Assembly: GCA_966250335.1 (NCBI GenBank)
Contig: CBINGZ010000035.1
Span: forward strand, 1 to 64,000
DNA: 64,000 bases
Direction of reading: 5' to 3'
Source: OLB7 sp966250335
Lineage (GTDB): Bacteria; Bacteroidota; Ignavibacteria; OLB7
Every line of letters starts with the position of its first letter. Positions within the stretch are counted from its first letter, which is position 1. The position numbers and the translations under genes are program-made. The notes under the pieces were generated by a model. The model made no database searches and had not been told where the DNA came from. It saw nothing but the letters and a program-made list of their open reading frames with translations. Shown in pieces: positions 17,467-26,068 of this stretch.

Positions 17467-19413
17467 TTACTCCCGGACGGCGGCGGACTGGTCGATCTCG
17501 ATCCGGAGGTGGGATGCGAGAGGGCCCTCGTCGGGTCCGGAGAGCGATTCCGGATCCTCATCGGAGGATGATTTCACCTCCAGACCTCCGATCCTGCTCC
17601 CCCGTTCGGCGACGGCTCGCAGCAGTTCCGACGCGACGGAGGCGAGCCGGGCGGCGGATGATCTCCCCCGGCCTGGATATATCGTAATATGTGCGCCCCT
17701 GCGTATCGTACGGGCGATCTCCTCCATCACGCTCTCCTTTCCTCCCGCCGTCGGTCCGGTCTCCGGAACGAACGCCGTGATCACCTCACGGTCGATCTTC
17801 CCGTTCCCTCCTCGTCTGCTCAGGGTCAGGGGCAGCCTGTCGGAGAAGGTTGCGTTCGTTCCCGACGAGTCGGTCAGGGTGAGATCGGCGATAAGATCGG
17901 GAAGCGATCCGTCGGCGCCGGGGGTCTCCACCGGGAACGCCAGAGGGAGCGAATCGAGCTCCCCGAGGTTCGTTCCGCGATATGTCGCCACCGTCCGGTC
18001 GCCGTAGCGGAGCGTCAGGCTCCAGCGGGTGATGTCGGGGTCGCCGTCGAGTCTGGGAAGAAGGCCGATCCGCGGCCCCTCGACGGCGGTCACGAGCCAT
18101 TCGACGACGACCGGCTCCTCGATCTTCGGGGAGGAGGACCATGTGACCGAGCGATCGCTTCCCCCATCTCCCGGCGTTGCGTTCCGGCAGTCGATCCGGG
18201 ACGCGGCGATCTTCCAGACGGAGGCGAGATAGGAGCGGATCTTCTCGGCGCGTCGCAGACCAAGCCCCTCCGGTTCATCGGCGCCCGATCTTCCCGTCAG
18301 CACGATCGACGCCGATCCGTCGCTCCGCAGCCTGGAGCCGATGATGTCGGGAGTGCGACGAATCACCTCCGCCCCCCCTTTCCGCGCCAGCGATCGCAGG
18401 GTGAAGTCGCTTCCGTCGGCGGAGAGCGCGTATCCCGCCGAGAGCTCATCCGAACCCTCGTCGAAGTATATATCGGGAAACAATGGAACCAGCATGCGGT
18501 GGAGCGTGGTCTTCACGCGGATCTCTCCGCTCTCGCGAACGGTCTGGGAACGATCCTCGGCGAAAAGATCGATCGAGCCGGTGACCGGCGTTCGGGCCGG
18601 CGCCGGCTCCGTATCGTTCCGCGTGTCGCCGGTGCCGAAGAGGAGTGCGACTCCGACTCCTCCCCTCACGGCGCGGAACCCGAGCCCTTCCGTGAGCGCG
18701 CCGATATCGACCCGTGCGTCGAGGGAGGGGCGGAGGGTCATGGAGGTCGAGAGGGGGATCATGGCGGCGACGCCGGCCGATCCGCCGTAGCGAAGCCGGT
18801 CCGACCCGAGCGATTCACCCGCGGCGACCAGGCGGGTGCGGCTCCCTCCCTCGAAACTCAGCTCGGGGTGGTCGACAAGGCTCTCCGTCTGCCGGAAGTC
18901 CGAGGTCACTCTGTAGTCGAGCCAGAGCCCGGCCCCGACCGCCAGAAGGTCCGATATATCGTAGAAGATCTCTCCCTTCAGCCGCCCCATGCTCAGCGCC
19001 GAAGTGACCTCGAACGTCCGGAGAGGGGAGACGATGATGAGGGAGTCGGGATGAAATATCGTACCGAATGTAAACGGGTCGGAGACGAACTTCCCGGTCG
19101 AGAGGGCCAGCCCCGTTTCCACGAACGCCTTGAACGGCAGATCCCGGGAGAATGGAATCAGGGCGCCCGCGCCGAACCATGCCTGATGATCGTACGACCT
19201 CCCCGGCCTGTCGACGCCGTATCTGTTCACCACTCCCGCCTCCCGCTCCACGGTCGTCGGCACGCCGTAACTGTAGCCGATGGTGGGTCCTACGGTGATT
19301 CCCTTCTGAGCACGGCACGGCGCGGCGCACAGGATATATCCCGTAATGATGCAAACGTAAAGGAGGGGTCGTGCGACCGCTCCCCTTCCGCGTCGTTCGA
19401 CGATTGAGATCAT
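17467..19413 (-). CDS. Outer-membrane barrel protein with OmpA-like domains (paralogue 1)
   Basis: 648 aa. Starts at the complement of 19413 with a signal peptide ending CAAPCRAQ. The N-terminal 250 or so residues alternate in short amphipathic strands, as in outer-membrane barrels. An OmpA-like domain follows (PDIYFDEGSDELSAGY, later GLGLRRAEKIRSYLASVWKI), then an Ig-like linker beginning PRLDGDPDITRWSLTLRYGD, and a degenerate second OmpA-like region near the end. The same domain order is found at 35110 and 45703. OmpA domains normally bind peptidoglycan, but the second copy here has lost clear consensus. It lies 74 bases downstream of a propeller lipoprotein gene, with a strong hairpin between. 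Confidence 0.75.
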   Translation of the reverse strand: MISIVERRGRGAVARPLLYVCIITGYILCAAPCRAQKGITVGPTIGYSYGVPTTVEREAGVVNRYGVDRPGRSYDHQAWFGAGALIPFSRDLPFKAFVETGLALSTGKFVSDPFTFGTIFHPDSLIIVSPLRTFEVTSALSMGRLKGEIFYDISDLLAVGAGLWLDYRVTSDFRQTESLVDHPELSFEGGSRTRLVAAGESLGSDRLRYGGSAGVAAMIPLSTSMTLRPSLDARVDIGALTEGLGFRAVRGGVGVALLFGTGDTRNDTEPAPARTPVTGSIDLFAEDRSQTVRESGEIRVKTTLHRMLVPLFPDIYFDEGSDELSAGYALSADGSDFTLRSLARKGGAEVIRRTPDIIGSRLRSDGSASIVLTGRSGADEPEGLGLRRAEKIRSYLASVWKIAASRIDCRNATPGDGGSDRSVTWSSSPKIEEPVVVEWLVTAVEGPRIGLLPRLDGDPDITRWSLTLRYGDRTVATYRGTNLGELDSLPLAFPVETPGADGSLPDLIADLTLTDSSGTNATFSDRLPLTLSRRGGNGKIDREVITAFVPETGPTAGGKESVMEEIARTIRRGAHITIYPGRGRSSAARLASVASELLRAVAERGSRIGGLEVKSSSDEDPESLSGPDEGPLASHLRIEIDQSAAVRE

Positions 19414-19444
19414 AGGGCTGTATCGGCGTCGTTCGAAATGCCGG

Positions 19445-19482
19445 GGGAGCGGCCCGGAGACCCCCGCTCGCGGGCCGCTCCC
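19445..19482 (-). terminator. Strong intercistronic hairpin
   Basis: A perfect 12-bp GC-rich stem GGGAGCGGCCCG (19445-19456) pairs with CGGGCCGCTCCC (19471-19482). It starts 6 bases past the stop of the lipoprotein gene and ends 31 bases before the OmpA-like gene. No clear T-run follows, so it may be a partial terminator or an mRNA-stabilising element that sets unequal expression of the two genes. Confidence 0.55.
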
Positions 19483-19487
19483 GCAGG

Positions 19488-20618
19488 CTACCAGAATCCG
19501 TTGTAGGCGTCGTTCCGGATGATCGACATCGTGCTCTTCCGCAGATCGGCGATCACCATCGACATCGTACTGATGGTAGACTTGGGATCGGTAAATATTG
19601 CGCTGAAGAGGAGCCGGGAGCCGTCGGAGGACCATTGCGGCCAGTAGACATTATAGTCGTTCCCGATCCCCGGGAGGGTCCGGGTGAGGTTCGTCGGCTT
19701 CTCTCCGGAAAGGGGGGCGAGCCAGAGATCGGTGAACTCGGGAGGCCCTTCCCGGTATCTGGAGAAGACGATCTGCTCCCCTCCCGGCGCCCAGGCGATT
19801 CCCATGATGCGGGAGCTGCCGTAGGCGAGGGAGCGGCGGTCTCCGCCGGAGAAGTCGACGATGTCGAGGCTGCTCGGGGAGGTGTACCAGTCGTCTCCAT
19901 ATCCCTGGCCGTAAGCAAGCCGTGTGCCGTCGGGGGACCAGTCGAACGAGTCGAACCCGGCGTGGATCTGCGTGGCGAGCGTCATGTAGACGCCGGTGTT
20001 CAGATCGAGCACCCGGAGCGTCGCGTCCCGCATCGCCAGCGCGATGCGGCGTCCGTCCGGAGAGGGTCTGTAGTCGAAGAACGATCCGACCGTTCCGATC
20101 CCCGGAAGGTTCCCAAGATTGAACGTCTTCCGCGTTCCTCCGTTGACCGGCGCCACGATAATCGTCGATCGGTCGTTCGCGATGCTGTTCTTCACATAGG
20201 TGATCGACGAGCCGTCGCGCGAAAGGTAGACCTTCTGTTCGAAGAAGGTGTCGGCGTCGGTCGAGGAATCGATCACCGTCGGCTTGCTTCCGTCGGTGTT
20301 CATCACGATGATCTTTCCTCGGCAGGAGGGGTTCGGTCCGTACGATCCCAGTGCGATGTAATCGACGTAGGCGATCCTCCCGTTTCTGGGGCCGCTCGAG
20401 ACGTAGCACGAGTCGCCCGTGACCGTGGCGTATCCCGACCCGTCCGGGGCCATGACCGAGATCCCCCTGCGTTCATATTTCCCCGACTTCAGTTCGAGGG
20501 GGTTGAAGAAAATCTTGTCGTTGCTGCTGAGGATGTCGGTCGGGGGGGCGATGAACTCGTCGCCGCATCCGACCGCCAGAAGCGCCGGGAGGAGCGCAGT
20601 CCAGAGAAAAGGCTTCAT
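19488..20618 (-). CDS. TolB-like beta-propeller lipoprotein
   Basis: 376 aa. The signal peptide ends in a good lipobox (LLAVGC, Cys18), so it should be a lipoprotein. Repeated PD40/WD40-type motifs run through the body: FDYRPSPDGRRIAL, FDWSPDGTRLAYGQ, IAWAPGGEQIVFSR and WPQWSSDGSRLLFSA, as in TolB propellers. It lies upstream of the barrel/OmpA gene and is divergent from an ECF sigma gene (188-base gap). Propeller plus OmpA modules on neighbouring proteins recall envelope scaffolds such as T9SS PorE, which joins TPR, propeller and OmpA domains in one chain; that link is inference. Confidence 0.8.
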   Translation of the reverse strand: MKPFLWTALLPALLAVGCGDEFIAPPTDILSSNDKIFFNPLELKSGKYERRGISVMAPDGSGYATVTGDSCYVSSGPRNGRIAYVDYIALGSYGPNPSCRGKIIVMNTDGSKPTVIDSSTDADTFFEQKVYLSRDGSSITYVKNSIANDRSTIIVAPVNGGTRKTFNLGNLPGIGTVGSFFDYRPSPDGRRIALAMRDATLRVLDLNTGVYMTLATQIHAGFDSFDWSPDGTRLAYGQGYGDDWYTSPSSLDIVDFSGGDRRSLAYGSSRIMGIAWAPGGEQIVFSRYREGPPEFTDLWLAPLSGEKPTNLTRTLPGIGNDYNVYWPQWSSDGSRLLFSAIFTDPKSTISTMSMVIADLRKSTMSIIRNDAYNGFW

Positions 20619-20806
20619 GATGTATGTCCCGATATGAATGTTTCCGGATTCGGTCGCGCGACGTTTTCATGAAGGACAATCGATCCCCCGGCAACCTTAC
20701 GAGGCTCCCGGTTCCCTTTCCGCCGGCCCGATTATTTTCGGGGCCTGTAAGGTACGCTCTCTCTTCGATGTCTTTGAGGGTAGAGAGTATCCGAACCGCG
20801 ATTACG
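20619..20806. promoter_or_regulatory. Divergent control region of sigma cassette 1
   Basis: 188 bases separate the propeller lipoprotein start (20618, minus) from the chosen sigma factor start (20807, plus). Both units must be driven from here. An AT-rich core GATTATTTTCGG lies at about 20729-20740. No promoter could be assigned with confidence. Confidence 0.4.
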
Positions 20807-21448
20807 ATGAGCCGATTTTTCAAAGCCATATCCCTGCCGAACGTGCTGAGCAGCTCGCGCCGCCCGGTCGGCGCCACGATCTCCCGTTCGGCGGACGAGG
20901 AGCTGTTCGAGCGGTTCCTGACCGGCGACGATGCCGCGGCCGTGGTCCTCTTCCGGGCCTACAATACCAGGCTTTTTCTCTACTGCGTCAAGGTGCTGGG
21001 GGATCAGGAACAGGCGGAGGATGTGACCCAGGAGATCTGGGAGCGGGCGATACGGCTGCGCGGCGGGTCGCAGCGGATCGGCAACGTGGCGGGATTTCTC
21101 TTCAGGATCGCCCGCAATCTCTGCATCAACCAGTTGAAGCGGCGCGGTCGGTCGGTGTCGATCGATGCGATCGACGCAGCCTCCCATCCCGCCTGCCTGA
21201 TGCCGGGGAACTCCGATACCGAGGAACTGGTGAGCGCCGCCCTCGACACGCTCAGGTTCGAGGATCGCGAGCTGCTGGTGCTCAACGTTTACTGCGGTTA
21301 CCGTCTGGACGAGATCGCCGAGATGATGGAAATGAAACCGAATGCGATATGGACCCGCGCCTCCCGCGCACGGGCACAGCTGAGAACGATCGTGGCGGAT
21401 ATGATGAACCCCCGCACCGACAACAACGAACAGGGGAGGGGAAGATGA
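20807..21448 (+). CDS. ECF-type RNA polymerase sigma factor (cassette 1)
   Basis: 213 aa. Region 2 contains DEELFERFLTGDDAAAVVLF and LGDQEQAEDVTQEIWERAI; region 4 contains YRLDEIAEMMEMKPNAIWTR followed by a basic helix. The ATG at 20807 (MSRFFKAIS) was preferred over the longer frame because the paralogue at 29104 has a comparably short N-terminus. The stop overlaps the next gene in ATGA, implying translational coupling with its anti-sigma factor. The paralogous pair is at 28193-29802. Confidence 0.9.
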   Translation: MSRFFKAISLPNVLSSSRRPVGATISRSADEELFERFLTGDDAAAVVLFRAYNTRLFLYCVKVLGDQEQAEDVTQEIWERAIRLRGGSQRIGNVAGFLFRIARNLCINQLKRRGRSVSIDAIDAASHPACLMPGNSDTEELVSAALDTLRFEDRELLVLNVYCGYRLDEIAEMMEMKPNAIWTRASRARAQLRTIVADMMNPRTDNNEQGRGR

Positions 21449-22176
21449 GCAAGGAGCTGCACCGCGTGATCGACCGTTTCGTCAACGGCGAGATGCGCCC
21501 CGCCGAGGAGCGGGACTTCATGACCCTGATGGAACTCGACCCTGAACTCGATCGCCTCTTCAAGGCCGAGCGGGTCGTGCAGAGCACCATGACGAACGAT
21601 CGCGAGGCGCTGGCCCGGATCGATCACTCGGAAGGGTACGCCCGCTTCCTCAACGGTCTCGCCTCCAGCGTCAGAGGGAAGGTCCCCCAGGGAGGAATGC
21701 TTCCGGCCGGATCGGGCGCAGGCTTCGGCAACCGCGCGGCGACCGCGACGGCGCTGGCGTTGATCGTGGGGATCTGCGCTCTGGTCGCTGCCGATCTGGG
21801 GGGATGGTGGAATGAGACCTCTCCGACGACGTCGATACCGGCTCCGGTACGATCCCACACTCCGCTTCCGTCCGTTGCTCCGGTACCGGACGGGAAGAGT
21901 GAAGAGGGAAGGGCCGCCACGGTTCGTGATCGATTCTCCCGTCGTGACGGGGAGAGGGTGAGCGATGGTGACAACGAAAAAAAGGGGAGAGAAATCACGG
22001 CGCCGGTGAACGAGGTTCAGCGGCGCGATCTGAACATCGCTGCTCCGGTCGGGACCGTCGCTCCGGCGACGATCGATTCATCGGTCCTGCACCGCGAGGT
22101 CGAGACCGAGGAGCTTCCGCTCTTTCAGGACGACACGATGCGCACACGAATCCACGTCCGTCCGGATGATCGCTGA
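21445..22176 (+). CDS. Membrane anti-sigma factor (cassette 1)
   Basis: 243 aa. The N-terminal cytoplasmic domain (MSKELHRVIDRFVNGEMRPA, residues 1 to about 75) has no zinc-binding Cys/His set. A transmembrane helix lies at about residues 98-116 (ALALIVGICALVAADLGG), followed by a disordered Pro/Ser/Arg-rich extracytoplasmic region and a short C-terminal strand (RIHVRPDD). It resembles the protein at 28193 in layout and at both ends. Coupling by a 4-base overlap with the sigma gene, plus this topology, supports the anti-sigma call; the inducing signal is unknown. Confidence 0.75.
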   Translation: MSKELHRVIDRFVNGEMRPAEERDFMTLMELDPELDRLFKAERVVQSTMTNDREALARIDHSEGYARFLNGLASSVRGKVPQGGMLPAGSGAGFGNRAATATALALIVGICALVAADLGGWWNETSPTTSIPAPVRSHTPLPSVAPVPDGKSEEGRAATVRDRFSRRDGERVSDGDNEKKGREITAPVNEVQRRDLNIAAPVGTVAPATIDSSVLHREVETEELPLFQDDTMRTRIHVRPDDR

Positions 22177-22299
22177 GGGAATGCGGCGGGAAAATTCATC
22201 ACGATAAATATTCCGCTGCGGTATATCCGTTGAAACATAATGATCCGGCTACATTATTTAACGGGTCTTCGCCGGATCGATCAGCCGTGAAAAAATATG

Positions 22300-22336
22300 A
22301 AACGGCCGGAAGTCCTTTCAGACCTCCGGCCGTTTT
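22300..22336 (+). terminator. Rho-independent terminator of sigma cassette 1
   Basis: AAACGGCCGGA (22300-22310) pairs with TCCGGCCGTTT (22325-22335), and the right arm ends in TTTT. It lies about 125 bases after the anti-sigma stop. Confidence 0.8.
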
Positions 22337-22674
22337 GTCGTATTCAGCTTTGAATAACCGTCCTTATCAGTTCCATCAACCATGATCATCGATATCCCAA
22401 ACCCTTACCATCGCGTCTTCTCTCTCACTCTCTCTCTGTTCTCCTTTCCTGATACGTGTGCTGTTCACACTCTCTCCGTCATACCGTCGATCAATTCTCT
22501 GCTCTTTTCTCATGCATCTCTTTTTCGTCGGCTGCTCTCTCGGTGCTCTTCTTCTCTCTCAGTCACTCTCTGAAAATTTGATCTCTCGCCTCTCTTTCTC
22601 TTATTCCGGCAAACCGTGTGCCGTTCTCCATCGTGCGTTGTGTGAGCCGGTGCGGCTCATTCTCTGTTCGGTGC
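22337..22674. other. Pyrimidine-rich low-complexity stretch
   Basis: The plus strand is strongly C/T-rich with many CTCTCT runs (mainly 22405-22615) and much less GC-rich than its surroundings. Short open frames exist but have no ribosome sites or recognisable content. It could be a decayed copy or relative of the CT-rich hairpin repeat at 56.6 kb, an sRNA locus, or neutral sequence. Confidence 0.4.
22643..22659 (-). terminator. Small hairpin after the 23-aa peptide gene
   Basis: TGAGCCG (22643-22649) and CGGCTCA (22653-22659) form a 7-bp perfect stem with a 3-base loop, 15 bases beyond the stop of the minus-strand peptide gene. No T-run follows on the minus strand; on the plus strand TTCTCTGTT follows. 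Confidence 0.35.
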
Positions 22675-22746
22675 TCAGGGCAGCATTGCCAGCCAGAGCC
22701 ACGCTGCTACACCCAGCAACAGATATCCGGTGAATGGCCTAGACAT
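22675..22746 (-). CDS. Candidate 23-aa membrane peptide
   Basis: Minus-strand peptide of 23 aa opening MSRPFTGYLLLGVAAW and ending LAMLP: a basic N-terminus, then one hydrophobic, Trp-containing helix. A near-perfect Shine-Dalgarno (GAGGAGG, complement of about 22751-22757) stands at proper distance from the ATG, and a hairpin follows the stop. Size and shape resemble small accessory subunits of membrane complexes (KdpF- or CydX-like), but no sequence match is recognised. Confidence 0.5.
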   Translation of the reverse strand: MSRPFTGYLLLGVAAWLWLAMLP

Positions 22747-23208
22747 GATAACCTCCTCTCTCTAATTAATCAGTGATAGCGACGCCTGCATCAACTCCTA
22801 TCGATCATCCATCAGCGGCGCTCTATCATTAAGACAATCAGAAGGCTGAAAACATATCAGGTCCCCGAAAAAAAATCAGCCTCTCATGCTTATTGATTGT
22901 CAACCCTCATCCGACCGTGATCAATAACACCGTGACGACCCGTCATGTTCCCTCGGTGGGAAGGAACCATCGATTCATCGACAAGAATTATATTCACCGT
23001 CGGTCGAGACCTCGTCCCGGCTCCGGAGAGACGGTCGGCGAGGCGCCGATAGGAAGATCTGCGGTAATGACGATCGATATCGAAGTCTGTAACCGCGTTC
23101 CTGGTGTATATAACCGCGAGCCGATCGGTAGTTACAGTTTCCGCCTGTATGGAAATGTACAGCGGGGACCCGGCGTCGACACATTCCTACACATACCGAC
23201 TATCCTGT
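22747..23208. other. Intergenic leader region ahead of osmC-metZ
   Basis: 462 bases with no convincing gene. It holds AGAATTATATTC at about 22985, also present at the Lrp promoter. I looked for a SAM riboswitch ahead of the sulfur gene metZ and saw no SAM-I core. Confidence 0.4.
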
Positions 23209-23655
23209 ATGAAGATCACATTACAACGGCGGGACGACGCGTTCCATTTCACGGCCGTCAACGAAACGGGGAACGAGGTCGAGATCGACGCCTCCCCCTC
23301 GATCGGAGGACACGGCGCCGGAGCACGACCGATGGAGATGCTCATCATGGCGCTCGGCGGATGCAGCGGCATCGATATCGTCGATATCCTGAAGAAGGGG
23401 AGAATGACGCCGCGTGATCTCCGTATCGAGATCGACGCCGAACGGGAGGCGGGCGCCGTCCCCTCCCTCTTCACCGTGATACATCTGCATTATATCGTTG
23501 AGGGAGATATGGAGCCGGAGAAGGTACGACGCGCCGTGGAGCTGAGCATCGGGAAGTACTGCTCGGTGGCGAAGATTCTGGAACGGAGCGCCGTCATCAC
23601 ATGCGACTTCACGCTGAACGGGGTGCGCCATGCAGTGGAGGTCGACCATGCATAA
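23209..23655 (+). CDS. OsmC/Ohr family protein
   Basis: 148 aa. Starts at ATG 23209 (MKITLQRRDD), the usual OsmC N-terminus, rather than at the longer frame. The family's two reactive cysteines are present: Cys52 in MALGGCSGIDIVDILKK and Cys118 in GKYCSVAKI. OsmC proteins are thiol peroxidases or sulfane-sulfur reductases; the YhfA-like subgroup fits this sequence. Its last codons overlap metZ by 8 bases, so the two are cotranscribed and probably translationally coupled, which suggests a link to sulfide or sulfane-sulfur handling (inference). Confidence 0.9.
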   Translation: MKITLQRRDDAFHFTAVNETGNEVEIDASPSIGGHGAGARPMEMLIMALGGCSGIDIVDILKKGRMTPRDLRIEIDAEREAGAVPSLFTVIHLHYIVEGDMEPEKVRRAVELSIGKYCSVAKILERSAVITCDFTLNGVRHAVEVDHA

Positions 23656-24886
23656 CGAGACGAAGGTGATCCGGACGCAGGCCGAACGGTCGGGGCATCG
23701 CGAACATGCGGTGCCGATCTTCATGACCTCCAGCTTCACGTTCGACGACGCCGAGCACGCGCGCGCGCTCTTCGCCAACGAAGTGGAAGGAAGTATCTAT
23801 TCGCGATACAGCAATCCGAACGGCGACGAGTTCGTGAAGAAGATGTGTGTTCTGGAAGGGGGGGAGGACGGCATTGCCGTCGCCTCCGGGATGTCGGCGG
23901 TCTTCACCTCGTTCGCGGGGCTGCTGAGCACGGGGGATCATATCCTCTCCTCCAAGTCGGTCTTCGGCTCCACCCATCAGCTGCTGACCCAGATCCTGCC
24001 GCGCTGGGGGATCACCCACTCGTACGGCGAGATATCGGAGCCGGAAACCTGGGCCGGACTGGTGCGGGAGAACACCCGACTGGTCTACGTTGAGACCCCC
24101 TCGAACCCGGCGCTCGACCTGATCGATCTGGAATGGCTCGGGGAGTTCTGTCGACGGCGGGGGCTGATGCTCGTGGTGGACAACATCTTCGCCACCCCGA
24201 TCCTCCAGCAGCCGATCCGCCTCGGCGCCGATCTGGTGATCCATTCGGCCACGAAGTATATCGACGGGCAGGGACGCGGCATCGGCGGGGTGATCGTGGG
24301 AGGGGGAGATCTGGTGGAGAAGCTGAGGTTCTTCGCCCGGCATACCGGCCCCTCCATCTCCCCCTTCAACGCCTGGATGTTCAGCAAAAGCCTGGAGACC
24401 CTGGCCGTCCGGATGGAACGCCACTGCGCGAACGCGATGAAGCTGGCCCAGTATCTGGAGGGACATGAGCAGGTGGAACTGGTGAAATATCCCTATCTCC
24501 CGTCGCACCCGCAGCACGAACTGGCGCTTCGCCAGATGAGCGCCGGCGGGGGGGTGGTGACCTTCGTGGTCAAGGGAGGGATAGAGCAGGGGCGTACCTT
24601 CCTCGACTCCCTCTCCTTCAGCTCGCTGACGGCGAACCTGGGGGATTCACGGACGATCGCCACGCATCCCGCCAGCACCACCCACAGCAAGCTCTCCGAG
24701 GAGGAGCGCCGCGCGGTGGGGATTCTTCCCGGGCTGGTCAGGATCTCGGTCGGACTGGAGCATATCGACGACATCATCGCCGATATCGATCAGGCGTTGG
24801 GAAAGAGCGTGGGGGTGGAGGGAGATCATTCGTCGTCGGGAGAGCCGGCCAGTTCCTCCTCCGTCGTCGGGTCCTCGACCGGGTAG
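23648..24886 (+). CDS. metZ: O-succinylhomoserine sulfhydrylase-like PLP enzyme
   Basis: 412 aa. Cys/Met-metabolism PLP fold type I. EHAVPIFMTSSFTFDDAEHA near the start, YSRYSNPN, ETPSNPALDLID, VDNIFATPILQQP and the PLP lysine in HSATKYIDGQGRGIGG (Lys203) match MetZ, which makes homocysteine from O-succinylhomoserine and sulfide. MetB or MetY activity cannot be excluded. The start at 23648 overlaps the OsmC gene. The last 25 or so residues (Ser/Gly-rich) are unusual and are encoded opposite the 3' end of the M23 peptidase gene (61-base convergent overlap), suggesting stop-codon loss and read-on. Confidence 0.92.
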   Translation: MHNETKVIRTQAERSGHREHAVPIFMTSSFTFDDAEHARALFANEVEGSIYSRYSNPNGDEFVKKMCVLEGGEDGIAVASGMSAVFTSFAGLLSTGDHILSSKSVFGSTHQLLTQILPRWGITHSYGEISEPETWAGLVRENTRLVYVETPSNPALDLIDLEWLGEFCRRRGLMLVVDNIFATPILQQPIRLGADLVIHSATKYIDGQGRGIGGVIVGGGDLVEKLRFFARHTGPSISPFNAWMFSKSLETLAVRMERHCANAMKLAQYLEGHEQVELVKYPYLPSHPQHELALRQMSAGGGVVTFVVKGGIEQGRTFLDSLSFSSLTANLGDSRTIATHPASTTHSKLSEEERRAVGILPGLVRISVGLEHIDDIIADIDQALGKSVGVEGDHSSSGEPASSSSVVGSSTG

Positions 24887-26004
24887 AAGATCTTCTTCCG
24901 TTCCTTCTTCCGTATCGCCGGGCCGGTCGAGATGGAGGGGAGGGGACGGCCCGCCTCGGAGGGGCTTCCTTCTTCGGGGGGCTGGCAGGCGATCAGTTCG
25001 ATATATCGTGTTCCGGCGGGGGTGAGATCGAACCTGTTCTCGCTCCCGCTGACCCTTCCCTTCGTCCGGAGAGAGTAGTTGACGGGGGAGCATTCGATCT
25101 CCACGATCGCCGGCTCCTCTACCGTGCTGGTCGAGGTCTCCACCCGCAGCGGCACTCCGGAGCGGTCGAAGGAGATGAGCCAGGAGGAATCGGCGGGCGC
25201 CCCCGGCTCCGTCTGGAGCCACGGGTAGCGCCGGAGGAGATCGAGCCTCCCCCTGCGCGGCACGATAACCTTGTAGTATGCAGGCTCCCTCCGGAGGAAT
25301 TCCGGGATCGTGAGCGCGGGATTGCGATGCAGTGCGATATAGAGGGATGCGGCGTCGAGTCCGACCAGGTTCATCCCGTTGTAGGGGCCGTGCTCGTTGG
25401 AGTCGTTCGGCCAGAGCGGTTCGTACCAGACGTTGAAATGCTCGTTCAGCAGGAGCGCCAGCTCGAAGTGGAGATGCGCCCGCTCGCGGTTGATGCCGAC
25501 CCCGGTATACCCCAGAATCCCGATCGCCTCCCCCTGCCTGACGATCCGTCCCTCCGTCGTAAGCGTGTCGGCAAGATGGGCGTAGAGGCTGTAGTAGGGT
25601 GAGCCGTCGATGATATGCTCGATAACGATATATCGTCCGTAGTTCGATCCCCCCGCCTTCGGGCTTACCCTCACCACTCTCCCCTCCGCCACCGCCATCA
25701 CGGTGTCGAGCGGAATACCCATCTTATTACGATAGAGCGGCCGTATGTCCATTCCTTCGTGGAAGCGGGTGAAGACCTGCTCCGACCCGACCGACCTCGG
25801 ATTGCGGACGAACCCGTAGCGGCCTGCCGTCCACGGCTGCGCGCGTCCGGTCGCCGTCTTCTGGTAGAAGAGGCTGTCGTTGCCGATCAGGAGTTCCCGA
25901 TTGCAGGTGGGAAGAACGAGCTTCTGCGCACGCGCATCGGCACACGATGCGATGATCGTGATGATTCCAAGAAGATATGGTAGAAGGGAAAAGCTGCGTC
26001 TCAT
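24826..26004 (-). CDS. M23 family metallopeptidase
   Basis: 392 aa. A signal-like N-terminus (SLLPYLLGIITIIASCADARAQ) leads to a LytM/M23 domain at about 75-195 with zinc ligands in FHEGMDIRP and HLHFEL, and YSLYAHL between. These enzymes cut peptidoglycan cross-bridges or act as scaffolds; all expected ligands are present, so it may be active. The C-terminal 190 residues are unassigned and end in a charged tail that overlaps metZ on the other strand. Confidence 0.9.
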   Translation of the reverse strand: MRRSFSLLPYLLGIITIIASCADARAQKLVLPTCNRELLIGNDSLFYQKTATGRAQPWTAGRYGFVRNPRSVGSEQVFTRFHEGMDIRPLYRNKMGIPLDTVMAVAEGRVVRVSPKAGGSNYGRYIVIEHIIDGSPYYSLYAHLADTLTTEGRIVRQGEAIGILGYTGVGINRERAHLHFELALLLNEHFNVWYEPLWPNDSNEHGPYNGMNLVGLDAASLYIALHRNPALTIPEFLRREPAYYKVIVPRRGRLDLLRRYPWLQTEPGAPADSSWLISFDRSGVPLRVETSTSTVEEPAIVEIECSPVNYSLRTKGRVSGSENRFDLTPAGTRYIELIACQPPEEGSPSEAGRPLPSISTGPAIRKKERKKIFYPVEDPTTEEELAGSPDDE

Positions 26005-26068
26005 CGGTTCGGGGGCCGTCTACGGGGCTACGGGGGGGATAACATCGTTCGATGATCGAACGTTCGGT

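Noticed and set aside
22382..22733. Short plus-strand frames in the CT-rich block
   Set aside because: Ser/Leu-rich translations of low-complexity DNA without ribosome sites.
22747..23208. Possible SAM riboswitch ahead of osmC-metZ
   Set aside because: No SAM-I core sequence or convincing paired arms could be found by eye.
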